Assembly: GCF_002775205.1 (NCBI RefSeq) | Contig: NC_036456.1 | Span: 25,517,850 to 25,581,849, forward strand | Origin: Xiphophorus maculatus | Lineage: Eukaryota > Chordata > Actinopteri > Cyprinodontiformes > Poeciliidae | Length of the DNA stretch: 64,000 nucleotides | Direction of reading: 5' to 3' | In this document: one piece after another, positions 1-12,775 of the stretch | How the letters are laid out: each line of letters begins with the position of its first letter | Numbering within the stretch: position 1 is the first letter of the stretch | Made by a program: the position numbers and the translations under genes | The notes under the pieces: generated by a model | What the model was told of the DNA's origin: nothing | Seen by the model: the letters and a program-made list of their open reading frames with translations, nothing else | Databases searched by the model: none

Positions 1-956
1 AAATATGATTACTTATGTTACTGTTAGCACAAAACTTTAAAAATTGATATTTTGTCATTATCTCAATGTTGCTACTCTGCCTACATGCAGATTAGGTAGT
101 CTAATTTGTCTGTAGGCAGGTACAACAGACAACCATTTTCTGCTGGTGTTGTGTCTGTCATTAGACAACAGTTTTTGTTTTTATGATATAAACTGAACTG
201 CACTGCTGCTGAAATGTGCTATACAAGTAAACTTGATTAATTGATTGAACAGAAATGATTAAAAGAAGTGACTTTCCTTTTAAATGATGAAACATTGCTG
301 GTGGGAGATACCATCTGACTGCTGCCTCCTAATTAAATAAAAATGTATGATAAACTATTTAACTTTGAAATATTGAAGGAAAGTTACAAAATATTACTCA
401 AATAAATTAATTTTCTTGTTCCTGAAAAAAAATCAAACCTTGTATGCTTCCAAAACAAAATGGATTTCTCCTTTTGTTGTACCCCTCCTCCTCTATCAAC
501 GTGGTACAGTCCGTCAAGACCAGGTGCAAGCAATTAGTGCTAATAGAACTTCTTTTGCTTGGAGGAAGAGGTAAGACTCATACAGACTCTCTTACGATAT
601 GTAACATTGTAATTCTGAAGAATGTTGTAGGTTACTTGATGTTTGGATACACCAAAGCATCTGATTTGCTGCAGTTTAGCTAGTTCTTACCAACCATCTT
701 AGTCAGCGTACCAGAGTTTAAAGGGAAGGTGACTCACTCCAGAATTAGACAAAACTGTATTTGGTCATTTTCTGTGTATCAGTGAGTGATATTCTTTCAC
801 AGGCACAAATTATCTAGGTAATAATCATTAGTATTAAGATAATGTTTTAATATTTGAAGGTATTGAGAACTTGTCAATAGAAAGTCAATTATGTAATACT
901 GTGTACTTCAATACAGCATTTTCTCATACAATAGCATCAAATCATATTGTGTACAG
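1..956. other. AT-rich flank, no gene seen
   Basis: The stretch before the SET-type gene holds only short, unconvincing open frames and AT-rich text. I see no splice-framed exon with a recognisable protein. A 5' untranslated exon of the downstream gene could lie here but cannot be placed. Confidence 0.5.
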
Positions 957-1176
957 CAGAGGTGTCAAACTCAAGTTCTTGAGGGCTTGTGTCCAGCAAC
1001 TTTTAGATGTGTCTGTGATGCCACACGGCTGGATCAAATGGGGTGGTTATCAGCAGGTCATCAACTTGACTGCACTTAGAAGCTAATTCAGTCATATAAT
1101 TCAGGTATTTTGGACCAGAGGAACATCTAAAAGTTGCAGTACACTGGCCCTCGATGCCTGGAGTTTGACACCCCTG
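957..1176. mobile_element. hAT-type MITE with 8-bp target duplication
   Basis: A 220-bp element bounded by imperfect inverted ends (CAGAGGTGTCAAACTC at the left; the right end reads GAGTTTGACACCCCTG) and flanked by a perfect 8-bp direct repeat, GTGTACAG (949-956 and 1177-1184). An 8-bp duplication and CAG-starting ends are hallmarks of hAT transposons. The element is too short to code and shares internal text with the MITE at 51864-52087, so it is a non-autonomous family member. It lies just upstream of the first recognisable coding exon of the SET-like gene. Confidence 0.85.
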
Positions 1177-1230
1177 GTGTACAGTGTCATGTTGTTACTC
1201 AACAGCACGTTACTCTGATCTTTGCAGGAG

Positions 1231-4200
1231 ATGTCAGCAACAAGGTCTCAGAGAGCAAACAGAAATCCCAAACATGATGCCAGTTATTATTGCTCCTTAG
1301 GTGAAGATAAAGAGGGATTTGATGAAAATACATTAATTCATTTAAAGGTGAGTTGTGACTTTATTATGCACATGATTCCACAGGTTTGCACAGGTTTATT
1401 GAAGGATTGCTTTTTTCTTTAATCTTGCGTTTTGACATTTAAACTATTTTTATACCGCACATTATTAACACATATATATATATATATATATATATAAATA
1501 TATATGTAAAGGAGGACTGAGTTTTGAAATTACAAGTACAAAAGAATGAGTGACATTTAGAAGCACCATTCTGTTGACAAACAAATGTTTATGTAATCAC
1601 AGAAAGACATCAAATTAGATCAATTAAGTGATTTTGAAAAATGTTAATCTCATTTGCTACTGTTTGAAAGATCTGCATTGTTTAAAGTTTATTCTACTTT
1701 ACTCCTTATGTTTACCTACAGGTCGGGGTGTGTTCAGTTGCCGGTGCTTTCAAAAAGGAGATTCTTATTGAGTACAGAGGGGAAGTCATAAGTAGAAAGG
1801 AACAAGAAAACCGATTGAAAATTTACCATGATGCACTCGAGGCTTTTATGTTTGATTTCAAGTTCAATGGACAACAGCTTTGGTATGTGACTGTTTTAAG
1901 GTTGTTTTTTATTTTATATTTAAACAAAGTGATGTAAACATTTTCAGCTTCATCAGTAAAAGTAGTTTTAGTTGGTGGAGGAATATTCTTCCGACATGCA
2001 AACATGCAAAATCCTTTCCCTTGCATGGTATAATTATTCTTATTGCTTACTTAATATTTTAGTGTTGATGCTGCCAGAGAGGATGGATCATTGGGGAGGC
2101 TGGTAAATGATGAAGAGATGAACCCAAACAGCAAATTGAAAGTTACAAGGGTGGATGGAAGACCTCATCTTTGTTTATTTGCACTCAAAGATATTGGTCC
2201 TGGGGAAGAAATCACTTATGTTTATGGTGATTCTGACTGGCCATGGAGAAGAAAGGTATTGATAAGAGTGAAAATTCTATCACAAGTCATTTTACTAGCA
2301 TTGAAGACATTTTTGAAGGATATGTCATGTTGTAGTACAGAGTTTCATTATAGTTGAAAACAAGAAGTGATTAGCAGTGCCTAAAAAAACAGATTTTGGA
2401 GAAAGACTTAATCAGACCAATATTTCAACTTGGTTCAGTGCTATCCAAAATGCTAGAAACTGTCATATGTAAATTAATTTATTCTAACCTTATATTTATG
2501 AACATTTTATAGCAGGAGATATATTTTGTAGTGTCAATACACAAAGGTTCTGGTTAACAATCAGCTGGACAGGTTCATTCAGTAGTAGGTTTAGAAGTAC
2601 GGACTCATTCAGTGTACATCCCTTCATTTCAGATTTCCAAAGATGAACTGTGTCAGGCTGTTGACGTGGACGCATGCGGATCCTGTTCAACTAACCCTCC
2701 AGAGGTAATTTTGGTTTGAAACGACCAACATATTTTCTAAAATAAAGTAATTGAAATGATATTTAGTACTGTTCAAACACACAGGACTTGTGTAATACTT
2801 GACATGTAAGCTGCATAAAACGGGAGGACTGAGGTTTGAAATTACAAGTACAGAAGAATTGAAAGTTGCATTTAGAAGCGCCCATACACACAGGTCCTGT
2901 GTAATACTCAACATGTAAGGTACCAGAATAAGGAGGACTTAGTTTCGAAATTACAAGTACAAAAGACTGAAAGTTAAATGTAGAAGCGCCCATACACACA
3001 GGTCCTGTGTAATACTCAACATGTAATGTGCTGGAATAAGGAGGACTGTTTTCTACATTGGGAACAAACTCATATTCAGTGAGTGTTCTTTACATTTCAG
3101 ATTTCCAAAGATGAAAGGTGTCAGGCTGGTGACGTGGATGCATGCGGATCCTGTTCAACCAACCCTCCAGAGGTAATTTTGGTGTCCAACAACCAACTTA
3201 TTTTCTAAAATTAAGTCATTGAAAGGATATTAAGTACTGTTCAAACACACAGGTGTTGTCTAGTATTTGATATGTAAGCTGCATAAAAAGGGAGGACTGA
3301 GGTTTGAAATTACAAGTACAAAAGAATGAATGTTACATGTAGAAACGCCCATACACACAGGTCCTGTGTAATACTCATCATGTAAGGTGCCAGAATAAGG
3401 AGGACTGAGGTTTGAAATGACAAGTACAGAAGAATGAAAGTGACATGTAGAAACGCCCATACACAGAGGTCCTGTGTAATACTCAACATGTAATGTGGCT
3501 GAATAAGGAGGACTGTTTTCTACATTGGGAACAAACTCACATTCAGTGAGTGTTCTTTACTTTTCAGATTTCCAAAGATGAGCTGTGTCAGGCTGGTGAG
3601 GTAGATGCATGCAGAACCTGTTCAACCAACCCTGCAGAGGTAATTTTGGTCTCCAACAACCAACTTATTTTCTAAAATAAAGTCATTGAAAGGATATTAA
3701 GTTCTGTGCAAACCCATAGGTCTTGTGTAATACTTGATATGTAAGTTGCCTAAAAAGGGAGGACAGAGATTTGAAATTACAAGTACATAAGAATAAAAGT
3801 TACATGTGAAAACACCCATACACACAGGTCCTGTGTAATACTCAACATGTAATGTGCTGGAATAGTGAGGACTGTTTTCTACATTGGGAACAAACTCACA
3901 TTCAGTGAGTGTTCTTTACTTTTCAGATTTCCAAAGATGAGCTGTGTCAGGCTGGTGAGGTAGATGCATGCAGAACCTGTTCAACCAACCCTGCAGAGGT
4001 AATTTTGGTCTCCAACGACCAACTTATTTTCTAAAATAAAGTAATTGAAACGATATTAAGTGCTGTTCAAACACATAGGTCTTGTGTAATACTTGATATG
4101 TAAGCTGCCTAAAAAGGGAGGACAGAGGTTTGAAATTACAAGTACATAAGAATGAAAGTGACATGTAGAAACGTCCATACACACAGGTCCTGTGTAATAC

Positions 4201-6055
4201 TCAAATGTAAGGTCCCGGAATAAGGAGGACTGTTTTCTACATTGGGAACAAACTCACAATTAGTGAGTGGTCTTTACATTTCAGATTTTCAAAAATGAAC
4301 TATATCAGGCTGGTGACCTGGATGCATGCAGATCCTGTTTAACCAACCCTCCAGAGGTACTATTGGTCTCCAACGACCAACTTATTTTCTAAAATGAAGT
4401 CATTGAAATTATATTAACTACTGTTCAAACGCACAGGTCTTGTGTAATAGTCATCATGTAAGGTGGTGATATCAGGAGGACTGAGTTTTGAAATTGCAAG
4501 TACAAAAGAATGAAAGTTACATGTAGAAGTGCACAGACACACATGTCCTGTGTAATATTCAACATGTAATGTGCAGGAATTAGGAGGACTGTTTTCTACA
4601 TTGGGAACAGACTTACTGTACATTAAGCGAGTGTTCTTTACTTTTCAGTTGATTAACCCCATAAAGGAGTGTTTTGGACTTCACAGTTTAAGGAACCTAC
4701 CTACAACAAATAAATGCTCATCCAGACCATTATTTTTTTATATGTTCTTCTTTTCAGCACAAAGTAAACACAGAGATGGTAAGGGGAAAGAACTCAACAG
4801 AAAACTAAAACGGAAGGACATAGAGCCCCGCAGAAAATGAACACAAATAAAAATTCTGGTAAGTCACCACACCTACACAAGTCAAGAAACACCAATCTAC
4901 TTAAGCTCAAAAGCACAACTGAAGCATGGTCAAAAGTAATGATCCACACCACTGAAAGGCAATAGGATGACCATTTTCTTCTTTATGCATAATATTTTGA
5001 GCAGACATGATCCAATATGTCATCTGGCTTAAATTACCATGCACATACCATATAAAACTGTACCTTGTATTAAAATGATAAACTTTCACATAGTCAATGT
5101 TCAGATGCTAGAAAATCTAATTTAGTGATGAGTAATGGGACTGTTTATACTACTTTCTCTATGCCAATCTTAATCTGAAATACATTCACATAGTTATATT
5201 TTTTCAAAGTAGCAAAGCACCACAAAACTGTAATAAGCAAAGTAATTGGAATATATCTTTAAATTTGGTTAATTTTAAGATATTCACCAAATTTAAGATG
5301 TTAAATTTGGTTAATCTCTGGTTTAAGGAAATCAGAGATATCAATCAATGGGCCTTTGCTGATGCTGCACCTGTACAGAAATGTATTTTGGTGGAATCAG
5401 TGAGATGGTTCTGAGTGGGATCTCTTTCACTGGAAAAAAGACTAGGAACCAGCATGAGAAGGAAGAACAAGTCTTTTGGCTTTGGATGGTTCTTCACCAG
5501 CTGCTGAGGCCTGTTTGTCAAACAAATGCAATTTTAGATTATGAAAAATATTTGTTTTTCCAAAATTCAGTCAAATAATCAGTCATACATACCAAGCAAC
5601 CATACCAAGTGTTAACAGCAGTATAAGCTGTTTGGCATTTGCAGAAATTAATTTTCATCGGTGCAACCTACATGCTCATTTCTGTAGCTTGTCCCACTAA
5701 TGTAAGTTCTTTATGAATGCTCATTTGAAAAGGGGAATAAACAGGCATTACATAATTTATAACAAAGAAAAATTAACAATTGGAGTTGGTTTTTAATAAT
5801 GAATTATTTGTCTTTTTTCTAGCATCTCTGGAAAGTGCTAGGAGAGCAAAAAAGCATCCATGGTCTCCCGTAGAGGTTGCTGCGGTCATGAGGCACTTTG
5901 GTGAACACATCAAGAAAGGACAACTGGCCACTATGATAGAATGCCAGCAATGCAAAAAGGCTGAGGATCCTGCTCTAGCTAGTTGTGATATCCAAAACAT
6001 AAGAGATTTTGTGAGAAATCAGGGTGTAACATTGAAAGTACTTTCAATAAATTAA
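1231..6055 (+). CDS. KMT5A-like SET-domain protein with repeated Cys-rich exons
   Basis: Multi-exon gene resembling the teleost KMT5A (histone H4 Lys20 methyltransferase)-like family. Visible exons: 1228-1347 (ATG at 1231), 1722-1882, 2063-2255, then five tandem 72-bp exons (2633-2704, 3101-3172, 3568-3639, 3927-3998, 4285-4356) and a last exon near 5823-6055 ending in TAA. The first three exons give 157 codons in frame. They contain SET-type blocks: IEYRGEVISRKEQE, then CVDAAREDGSLGRLVN, then LCLFALKDIGPGEEITY. The usual NHS motif reads NDE here and the usual YDYG reads YVYG, so catalysis is doubtful. The last exon encodes a basic segment (KKHPWSPVEVAAVMRHF) followed by a CxxC motif and NIRDFVRN, which I recall as a common fish C-terminal module. 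The join between the repeated exons and this last exon (4649-4858) could not be built without a stop, so the model may be incomplete or decaying. A likely poly(A) signal is AATAAA at 6321. Confidence 0.7.
1471..1497. repeat. (AT)n microsatellite
   Basis: A short TA dinucleotide run inside intron 1 of the SET-like gene. Confidence 0.9.
2633..4356 (+). repeat. Five tandem copies of a 72-bp exon plus intron
   Basis: A 72-bp, phase-0 exon flanked by near-identical splice sites (TTTCAG before, GTAATT or GTACTA after) occurs five times. Spacings between starts are about 468, 467, 359 and 358 bp. Each exon encodes 24 residues of the form ISKDELCQAG-DVDACGSC-STNPPE with three cysteines. Copies 3 and 4 are almost identical and copy 5 is most diverged (IFKNELYQAG, one Cys lost). 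Every exon is a multiple of three, so any number can be included or skipped without breaking the frame. The introns hold a smaller repeat of about 107 bp (AAGGAGGACTGAGGTTTGAA and neighbours). It also occurs once near 1508-1570 in intron 1 and continues to about 4560. Confidence 0.9.
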
Positions 6056-6320
6056 TCCAGTATTTCTACTGATACTATGAGTAAGTTCATCTTGTTCACA
6101 CAATTTGTTTTATCTTTTTGATTTAACAATAGACCTGTAATTCATTTAATTTTGGCATTCACAGATTTTCCTTTATGTTCACAAATAGAATTGTTGCTCT
6201 AGTTCTTAGAGCAGAAGGTGCTGTAAATGCAGTCCACTTTCTGCGTAGTTATATTCCATATTTCCATGTTTGGACTTAATACAAATACATTTCATGTTTG
6301 TGTATGCCATGGTCCTGATA

Positions 6321-6326
6321 AATAAA
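6321..6326 (+). promoter_or_regulatory. Candidate poly(A) signal of the SET-like gene
   Basis: AATAAA about 265 bp after the stop codon at 6053-6055. No transcript evidence is available from sequence alone. Confidence 0.4.
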
Positions 6327-6594
6327 GTTGGCCCTGACAATTACTGTTGGTGTCATGGGCGGAGCCAAGCACCTCATTATCGTTTGTCCTTTTAATACAG
6401 CATTGCGTCAGGTTCTTGTATTTTGAGTTCTGATGTGTGTATCTAAATTTTCAAGTGAGATCTATGTTGTGTAACTCAAACAAGATTTTTGACAACTTAG
6501 TAGGTCTTCCTAGCACAAGTGGAAAGGGGTGACTGTTTAGTGTTGCAAAAAACTGGTTTGAAAAAAGTATCCCTCTAATCCACCAAAACCAGTA

Positions 6595-6597
<3 letters not shown>

Positions 6598-6674
<77 letters not shown>
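6598..6674. repeat. (TG)n microsatellite
   Basis: An uninterrupted TG dinucleotide run of about 77 bp. The open frames across it (poly His-Thr or Cys-Val) are artefacts. Confidence 0.95.
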
Positions 6675-6676
<2 letters not shown>

Positions 6677-6784
6677 CGTGTGTATGCAATGATAATTGTA
6701 ATAAGGTTTTGTTGCACATCCATGCTTCAGAACAGAGGTAAAGCTCTGTTCTCCTTTGAAACATTCTCAACCATATTTGTTTAA

Positions 6785-6908
6785 GTGTTTCCCACAATCT
6801 TATTCTTTTGATCACTACCAAAATCTTGTGATCATAGATGAAGGAAGGAATGCAGATCAGCAGATAAATCAAGAGCTTCACCATTCAGCTGTTTTTTCGC
6901 CACAATAT
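6785..6908 (-). mobile_element. Degenerate RTE-like LINE fragment
   Basis: Matches the RT 3' portion of the complete element at 42689-46051. For example ATCATAGATGAAGG...CAGATAAATCAAGAGCTTCACC here corresponds to CCATAGATGAGGG...CGGTAAATCGAGAGCTTCGC near 43125-43175. It lies where the last exon of copy A would be expected, so this insertion or an associated deletion may explain why that exon is missing. Confidence 0.6.
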
Positions 6909-7022
6909 ATATGTAAAGTTTCCACAACTCTATCGCCAAGATGAAAACAAAACTCTAGCTAAACCTGCTAGACTAGAATGAAACTGAAAATCTTTAACAT
7001 TGATGTGAAAGAGGTTACTGAC

Positions 7023-10000
7023 CAGGTTCATGATGGTTGCAGAATCAGTCTCCATCAACAGTGTTGTTGAGATCATTGCATCCAGAGCCAAAACATAATC
7101 TAGAAGAACAGAGAGTCAACATTACTATTTAAAATAGAATAATAACAGAATGAAATATGTTTATACATAATATGTTATCCTCTATATCCTTTAGACATAA
7201 TCTAAACTAAAAATGAAGGAAGCCATCAGGTTAGGACCTTGGTAACAGTCTATATTTAACAGGTTTGGTGATGTTTTCTAACATGAACTTCTGTCACACT
7301 TACTTGGTCCTGGGTCTGGTGTTGCATTTGGGGTGGAGGAAGTAGGAGGTGTAGTTGTTGTGGTGGGTTGGTTGGTTGTAGTTGTGAGTGTAGTTGTAGT
7401 TTGTGGAGGTGTAGTTGTTGTGGTGGGTTGGTTGGTTGTAGTTGTGAGTGTAGTTGTAGTTTGTGGAGGTGTAGTTGTACTCGGGTGGGAAACAGTTGCT
7501 ATATAAACAGATAAAGCAGCAGATCAACATCAACATTATGAGTTTAGGAAAAACTTAATTCAGACCAAAGTGTTGATTTCCACTCACTGTTTCCAGTCGT
7601 CACAAAGACGCATCGAAGGTCAGACTGGTACACAGAGCTGGAGGAACTGGGAAGGTAATTAGAGCAACAGCTTAGATATTAAACTATTCATAAAATGACC
7701 AATCAATTCAGCTTAATGGATATTTAAAATGACAGCTTCTACAAATTTAAAGCAGCTGTCAATGCCAGAGTTGCATATTTTCAGAAAACATGGTTTTGAT
7801 TCAGTTGTGATAAACCCAACTTTTCACCAGTTTCCTCCTTCTCTTATTTTGCCAAAGTCTAGATTTTTAAAATACGACAAATGGTCTATAAAGCTCTAAA
7901 TGGTTTTTGGTCAAACTATGTTTTAAGGGGAGGAGAGGCTATTTTTTTTTATTCATATAGTGCCATTTTATACCACAATCAATTAACCGTTATGAAAATG
8001 GTCTGTATGTCAAAAACAAGCCACATCTAAAATTGTCACCTGTCTCTTGAAGAAGCTTCAACTCTTTCCGACACTTTTCATTTCATCACAACAAATCTTC
8101 TCCATGATGTTTCAATAACTGTTTTGGACGTATTGTGGCATTTTATAGTAAATCACGTAACTGTTACCTTCAGCTGCTATAAAAATGCTACACAAAATAT
8201 GATTTAAACTGTTTTAAATACACTAATAAATTAAGACACTAACTTTGCTTGGACAACGAAGCAGAGAGGGTAGTTCAGTCCTCCGTCACCGGCAATTGGT
8301 GTCCATGTCAGGGTGAAGTTTCCTGATCCTGATGAACTCTTGGCGGAACCGGGCGGTCCGCTGAACAGGAGCTCAGTGGTACTTTAAGAAACAGGTGATA
8401 AAAAGTTTGCTAGACTGATATTTCCAAAGCTTCACAAGATGACAGGCTTTCTTGGCATTGGCATCATATTTTCAATGTAATGTAATGGTTGGACAGATGC
8501 TGTTACTGTTTTTAGTTGGGGATTTTTTGTTGTTGTTTTTTGTTTTTTCTGTTGTTAATATTTTGGTTCTAAGAAAACTTACCCCAAAACACTTTTTTTT
8601 TTGTTTTGCTTGATATATTTATATTTCAATAATCTATGTTACTCAAATGGATTTGTGTAACTTAACACATCAGATTAGCTTCAGTTTCAGACTGTTTCTC
8701 CTGAGAATGTGGACAAAACCTTTATATCTGGAAGTTCCTGTATTGATCACTCACTCAGCCTGGGTTGCTTCTGCTCTGACGCTGATTTCCACAGCCTGGT
8801 TAACGTTGGTGAAGATCTGAGCTCCATGTTCAGGAGTTGGAGGCAGAAACCTGGGCAGATATTCACCTTCTGTGCAGGATGGAGCTGCAGGATCCACTGG
8901 AACAAAAAATACTAACGTTACAAAATAATTCAAGATGAAAAAACTGGTCAGTTTGTTCATTACATAAAACAAACTTCAGCTGCTGATTGGAAGGAGAGTA
9001 TTTAATTGGCTCAACATTGGTTAAATTTAGCTTTGGTAAATTTCTTTATGTACTTTGGGTGAAAACAGATTCAAGACATTCGGCTAAAAACAGACTTTTC
9101 TTGTCCAGAGCCGCTCTATGTGGTTCAAATCAAGCTGATCAATCTGTGCAGTTTTACCTCTGAAAACAAACTGGAAAGGGATGCTGCCGATGGCGATGCT
9201 GGAAGTTTTCACTTCCTGTACACCAGTATTGCCATCAGTCAGAGTGATGGTTTGTCTGGGAAAATCCTCCACCATCATCTGAACCGCATACGGACCTTCA
9301 TTGCTGCTGTTTGTGGGACTGAATGACAGAGAACAAGACTGGAAGAGAACAGAAAGGAGAAGAAAAAGTCCCAAATTAAAACTGAATCAGAGGATTAATC
9401 TATAATCCAGAGATAATCCAGACACTATAGATTTTGTTAAATCTGTTTATTGTCACTTTATTTTGAATCAGAAGCAAAAAAAACCCAACACAACAGTTAT
9501 TCTGTGATCCTTATTACCATTTTTTTATTTTGAACATGATAAAATCATGCAAAGAAAAACTAATTTAAAAGACATATATTTGTACCACAGTAATCCTAAC
9601 ATGCTTGAAAAGTAATAGGAAGACGTATCAATATTTTGATCTCAACTTGAAAACCACTTTGTGCTCATTTTTTAAGAAAATCCAGACTAATTAATGTTAA
9701 TGACTGATTATTTATTGTCAACATTTAATACTCACTGATGAGACACTGAGGACAGACGGAGGAGTGCAGATGTTACACTCTGAACCAGCTGCATATCTGC
9801 ATCTAATGTCGTCTCCATCTGGATCAGAGACCAGCAGGTTGATGTTTCTCTGACAGTTTGAAGGAACTCTGAGAGAAAAAGAAACATTTAATTGAACATC
9901 ACAACCATACCTCTATGAGTCCCTTCAGGTATTTGTCAAATAATTTAAACCTGTCTGACTGGTTCTCCAGTGTTTATTCCCAACAAGACTTTGTTTTTAA

Positions 10001-11141
10001 TCCTTATGTTTCCTCTGGATTTGTTTCAGTTCAGTTTCCTCTAATGATAAATTCTCTCCAAGAAACACTTTAGTAAATTTATTTTATACTGATTTATGTG
10101 ATCAATTATTTTAAATAGAACAACGTTCACTTTTAACAACATTATCAGCTGAATTATTGCATCAAGCAGTTATTTATATCACCAATCTTGTTTTTAAAAT
10201 AACAAGAATAGCTGTTTTGTTATATTTTTTTTAAATATGTCTTTGGCTTCATGTAACTTCATGTCTCTGGATGATTGATTCACAGAGTTTCATCTGAAAA
10301 TGTTGAATAAGTAACAAAACATAATCATTTACTAATGTTGCAATCAATACAATCTGTTTACATGTGACAATTTGCAAATGAGGAACAAAATTACCTGACT
10401 AGAGGGATGATGGTGGTCTGGGGAGTTGAGTTTGGTTTGTTTATGTCAGAGCGGTTTCTCAAGTCGTTGTTCACTACTACCCTCGTTTGTACAATCCCAT
10501 TTCTGTTTTCTATCCAGCTTGAAGAACCAACCCTGCAGTGGATGATGAGTTCAGCAAAGTTATTAGGAAATAATACAGCAAGACCAAATATCTAAAGACT
10601 GACAAGGCAGAATATGTTTCCACCAGCTGTTGCTTTCTAGATCTTCTTTCTTAGAAAACAGCAAAATCTAATCAATCCAAACGATGAATCTGACTTGGAT
10701 TTCAGGATTTGGATCAGTCATCAGTTGAAATCTGAACATAGCAAAATATATTTCTATTTAATGATAAAGTAGACTTACGAATGTTGGTATGTAAATGTGT
10801 TTGGGCCGTAGCTATTGTAAATATCAACTCTTGTTTTTTGACACCATTCATTCCTGCTCTCATCAATTGCATAAACTGGTGGAGTGGTACAGTTTCCACC
10901 ACAATGCCAAATGTCGACCTCTTGACATGAGCTGCCGCTCTCCTTAAAGTGATAGGGTATCTGTGTAATTAAAATGAAGAGTTAATTTTTTTTTTCTGAA
11001 AAAAGCTAACGTAATATTTTACAAAGAAGCTCAACTTACTACGAAGGGCTGAACGTCTCCAAAATAGTAGCTAAGGACCGCACCATAATAAGCAGCTTGA
11101 GCTCCGCTGATGAGCAGCAGCAGCAACACAGACGACAACAT
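7023..11141 (-). CDS. Array copy A: secreted mucin-like paralog, last exon missing
   Basis: Ten minus-strand exons, in order of translation: 11040-11141, 10779-10960, 10395-10532, 9736-9868, 9158-9338, 8755-8896, 8244-8381, 7588-7646, 7304-7498, 7023-7099. Their phases chain without a stop through 449 codons. Residues 1-16 are a signal peptide (MLSSVLLLLLISGAQA). Residues 35-95 are Cys-rich. Residues about 141-245 (LLVSDPDGDD, VEDFPRQTITLT) and 246-339 ([27 protein letters not shown]) look like two beta-sandwich domains of cadherin or Ig type. Residues 359-423 are a Thr/Pro mucin-like stretch made of a 60-bp repeat present twice. Residues 424-449 resemble the first strand and helix of a SEA-like tail. 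The terminal exon seen in the other copies was not found; a LINE fragment lies at 6785-6908. Function unknown. Confidence 0.75.
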
Positions 11142-11196
11142 GGTGACAGAGTGAAGCTTTCCTGAGAAAGACTGAAAGTTTTTAGAGAGAAATGAA

Positions 11197-11202
11197 GTTA
11201 TA
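11197..11202 (-). promoter_or_regulatory. TATA-like box of copy A
   Basis: Minus-strand TATAAC 56 bp upstream of the ATG, within a block (GAAGTATAACTTC) also found at the same distance from the start of copy B (20454-20459). Shared position and sequence support a core promoter. Confidence 0.5.
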
Positions 11203-11209
11203 CTTCTAC

Positions 11210-12770
11210 AGTCAGCCTCTGGGCCACACCCACTGCTGCTTTCTCGGAAGATTTACTGGTATGAGAAAAATGAAGTTACCTGGAATGAGAAAAATATCTG
11301 ATTGGTGAAAAATTACTGGAAATCAAAATGTGAATTATGATTTGCAGTAACTGGAAATGTCACAAACCTTTCATTCAGAGAGAGGATTTTATGTGTGAAC
11401 AGATTTCAAAACACAACCAGCTCCACACAGTTCAGCAGCATCCATTAAAACCAGCACACTGAGTATCTGCTTTGTTATATAATACAATGTTTGTATTTTT
11501 AAAAAGAAATTATTAAGAAACGTCTTGGAAAAATATAAACTGAGAGATTAATTAAATACATTTAACACACATTTATTTTTGATTAACAAAATATGACTTC
11601 AAAACTCAGTCATGTATTTAATGTATTGTGTCAAAAAATAATTTAGAATAAATATTTAAATCAGGTCCTGTTTGGTTGCTACTGCCTTATGAACATATTT
11701 GAAAACCTAAATAATTTCAGTCATGAAAGTCCAAAAATGGTGAAAATCTTAAACTTCAGGAAACATTTCTCTGCTGGGCTAAAATATCTTCTAATAATTA
11801 GACACTAGGTGGTGCTGTTGTACCAACTAAGCAACATCTCAGCAGGTGAAAGAGTTTGACTCACAGCCCTGGTTCAACAGTTCATCTTTATCAGAGCTAC
11901 GTTATCGAGATACCTGATATGTAGAAAACCTTTCTGCTCAGCCACTTTGAAATAAAAAAAGTTAATGTGCACACTAAGCCATATTGTGGTTCAGATGAGG
12001 AAGGATTACACTCGGAGAACTCCTGTTTTGGTTACAATTTTTTATTGCTTAAGCAAAGTACAAAAACCAGAGAAAACACCAGTGCTTGCACAGATTCTGT
12101 TTCTATCCTATTTGACTCTGTGGCTGTGCAGCCGAAGGTTGTGGTTGGTGATCATAGCAGTGGTTTCAGTAAATTATTAAGAAAACAGCCATGCAAAAAG
12201 GAATAGATCTAATAAGTAGCACAAAACTCTTCAGCATCTTTATTATAATGTGTATTTATATAACTTGACTTTGCCAAGTTCATTTATAACTATGACTTTT
12301 CCCCTTTCACCTTTTTAGCTTTCACATTACGACAGCCTTTGACTGCTTCAGCAGTTTACTCTAAACCCAAACAAAAAGCGAAAACCTGCAGCCAACAGTA
12401 TCAAGAATCATAGCCAGCGTAAAGAAGAACAAGGAGTTGTTGATATAACTGAAAACTTTCAATTTAACATCTTGAAGTGAGTCTGGGATTATATGAAGAC
12501 ACCTATGTTACAGAGCTCAGTTATCAAAATATTATGTAAACTAACAACTAAGAGTTTATTTAGAAACTGTCTCTTAAAATACTTTATACTATTATGAGGC
12601 CAAATGAGAGTGTGAAAATCTAATTTCACTCAGTTTGCCTTAATTAATGAAGAACTGTGAATATTCCGACTCCTTATGATTTATTAAAATAAGTATAACT
12701 ATGAATCAAAGATTAAAGAAAACATTTTATATCACGCTTCCCAGCCAGGATCAGATTCATTCTTATTTGT
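11210..12770. other. Intergenic, copies A to B
   Basis: AT-rich spacer. Small plus-strand open frames at 11965-12206 have no recognisable family or splice context. Nothing else is supported. Confidence 0.5.
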
Positions 12771-12775
12771 GTCCA

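Noticed and set aside
2633..4356. CRISPR-like direct repeats
   Set aside because: The repeated units are exons with splice sites in a eukaryotic gene; spacers are themselves repeated introns.
4649..4858. Extra coding exon joining the 72-bp exons to the last exon of the SET-like gene
   Set aside because: With the visible acceptor (4757) and donor (4859) all three frames contain a stop, so no exon is claimed.
6451..6884. His/Thr-rich and Cys/Val-rich open frames
   Set aside because: They are translations of the (TG)n microsatellite.
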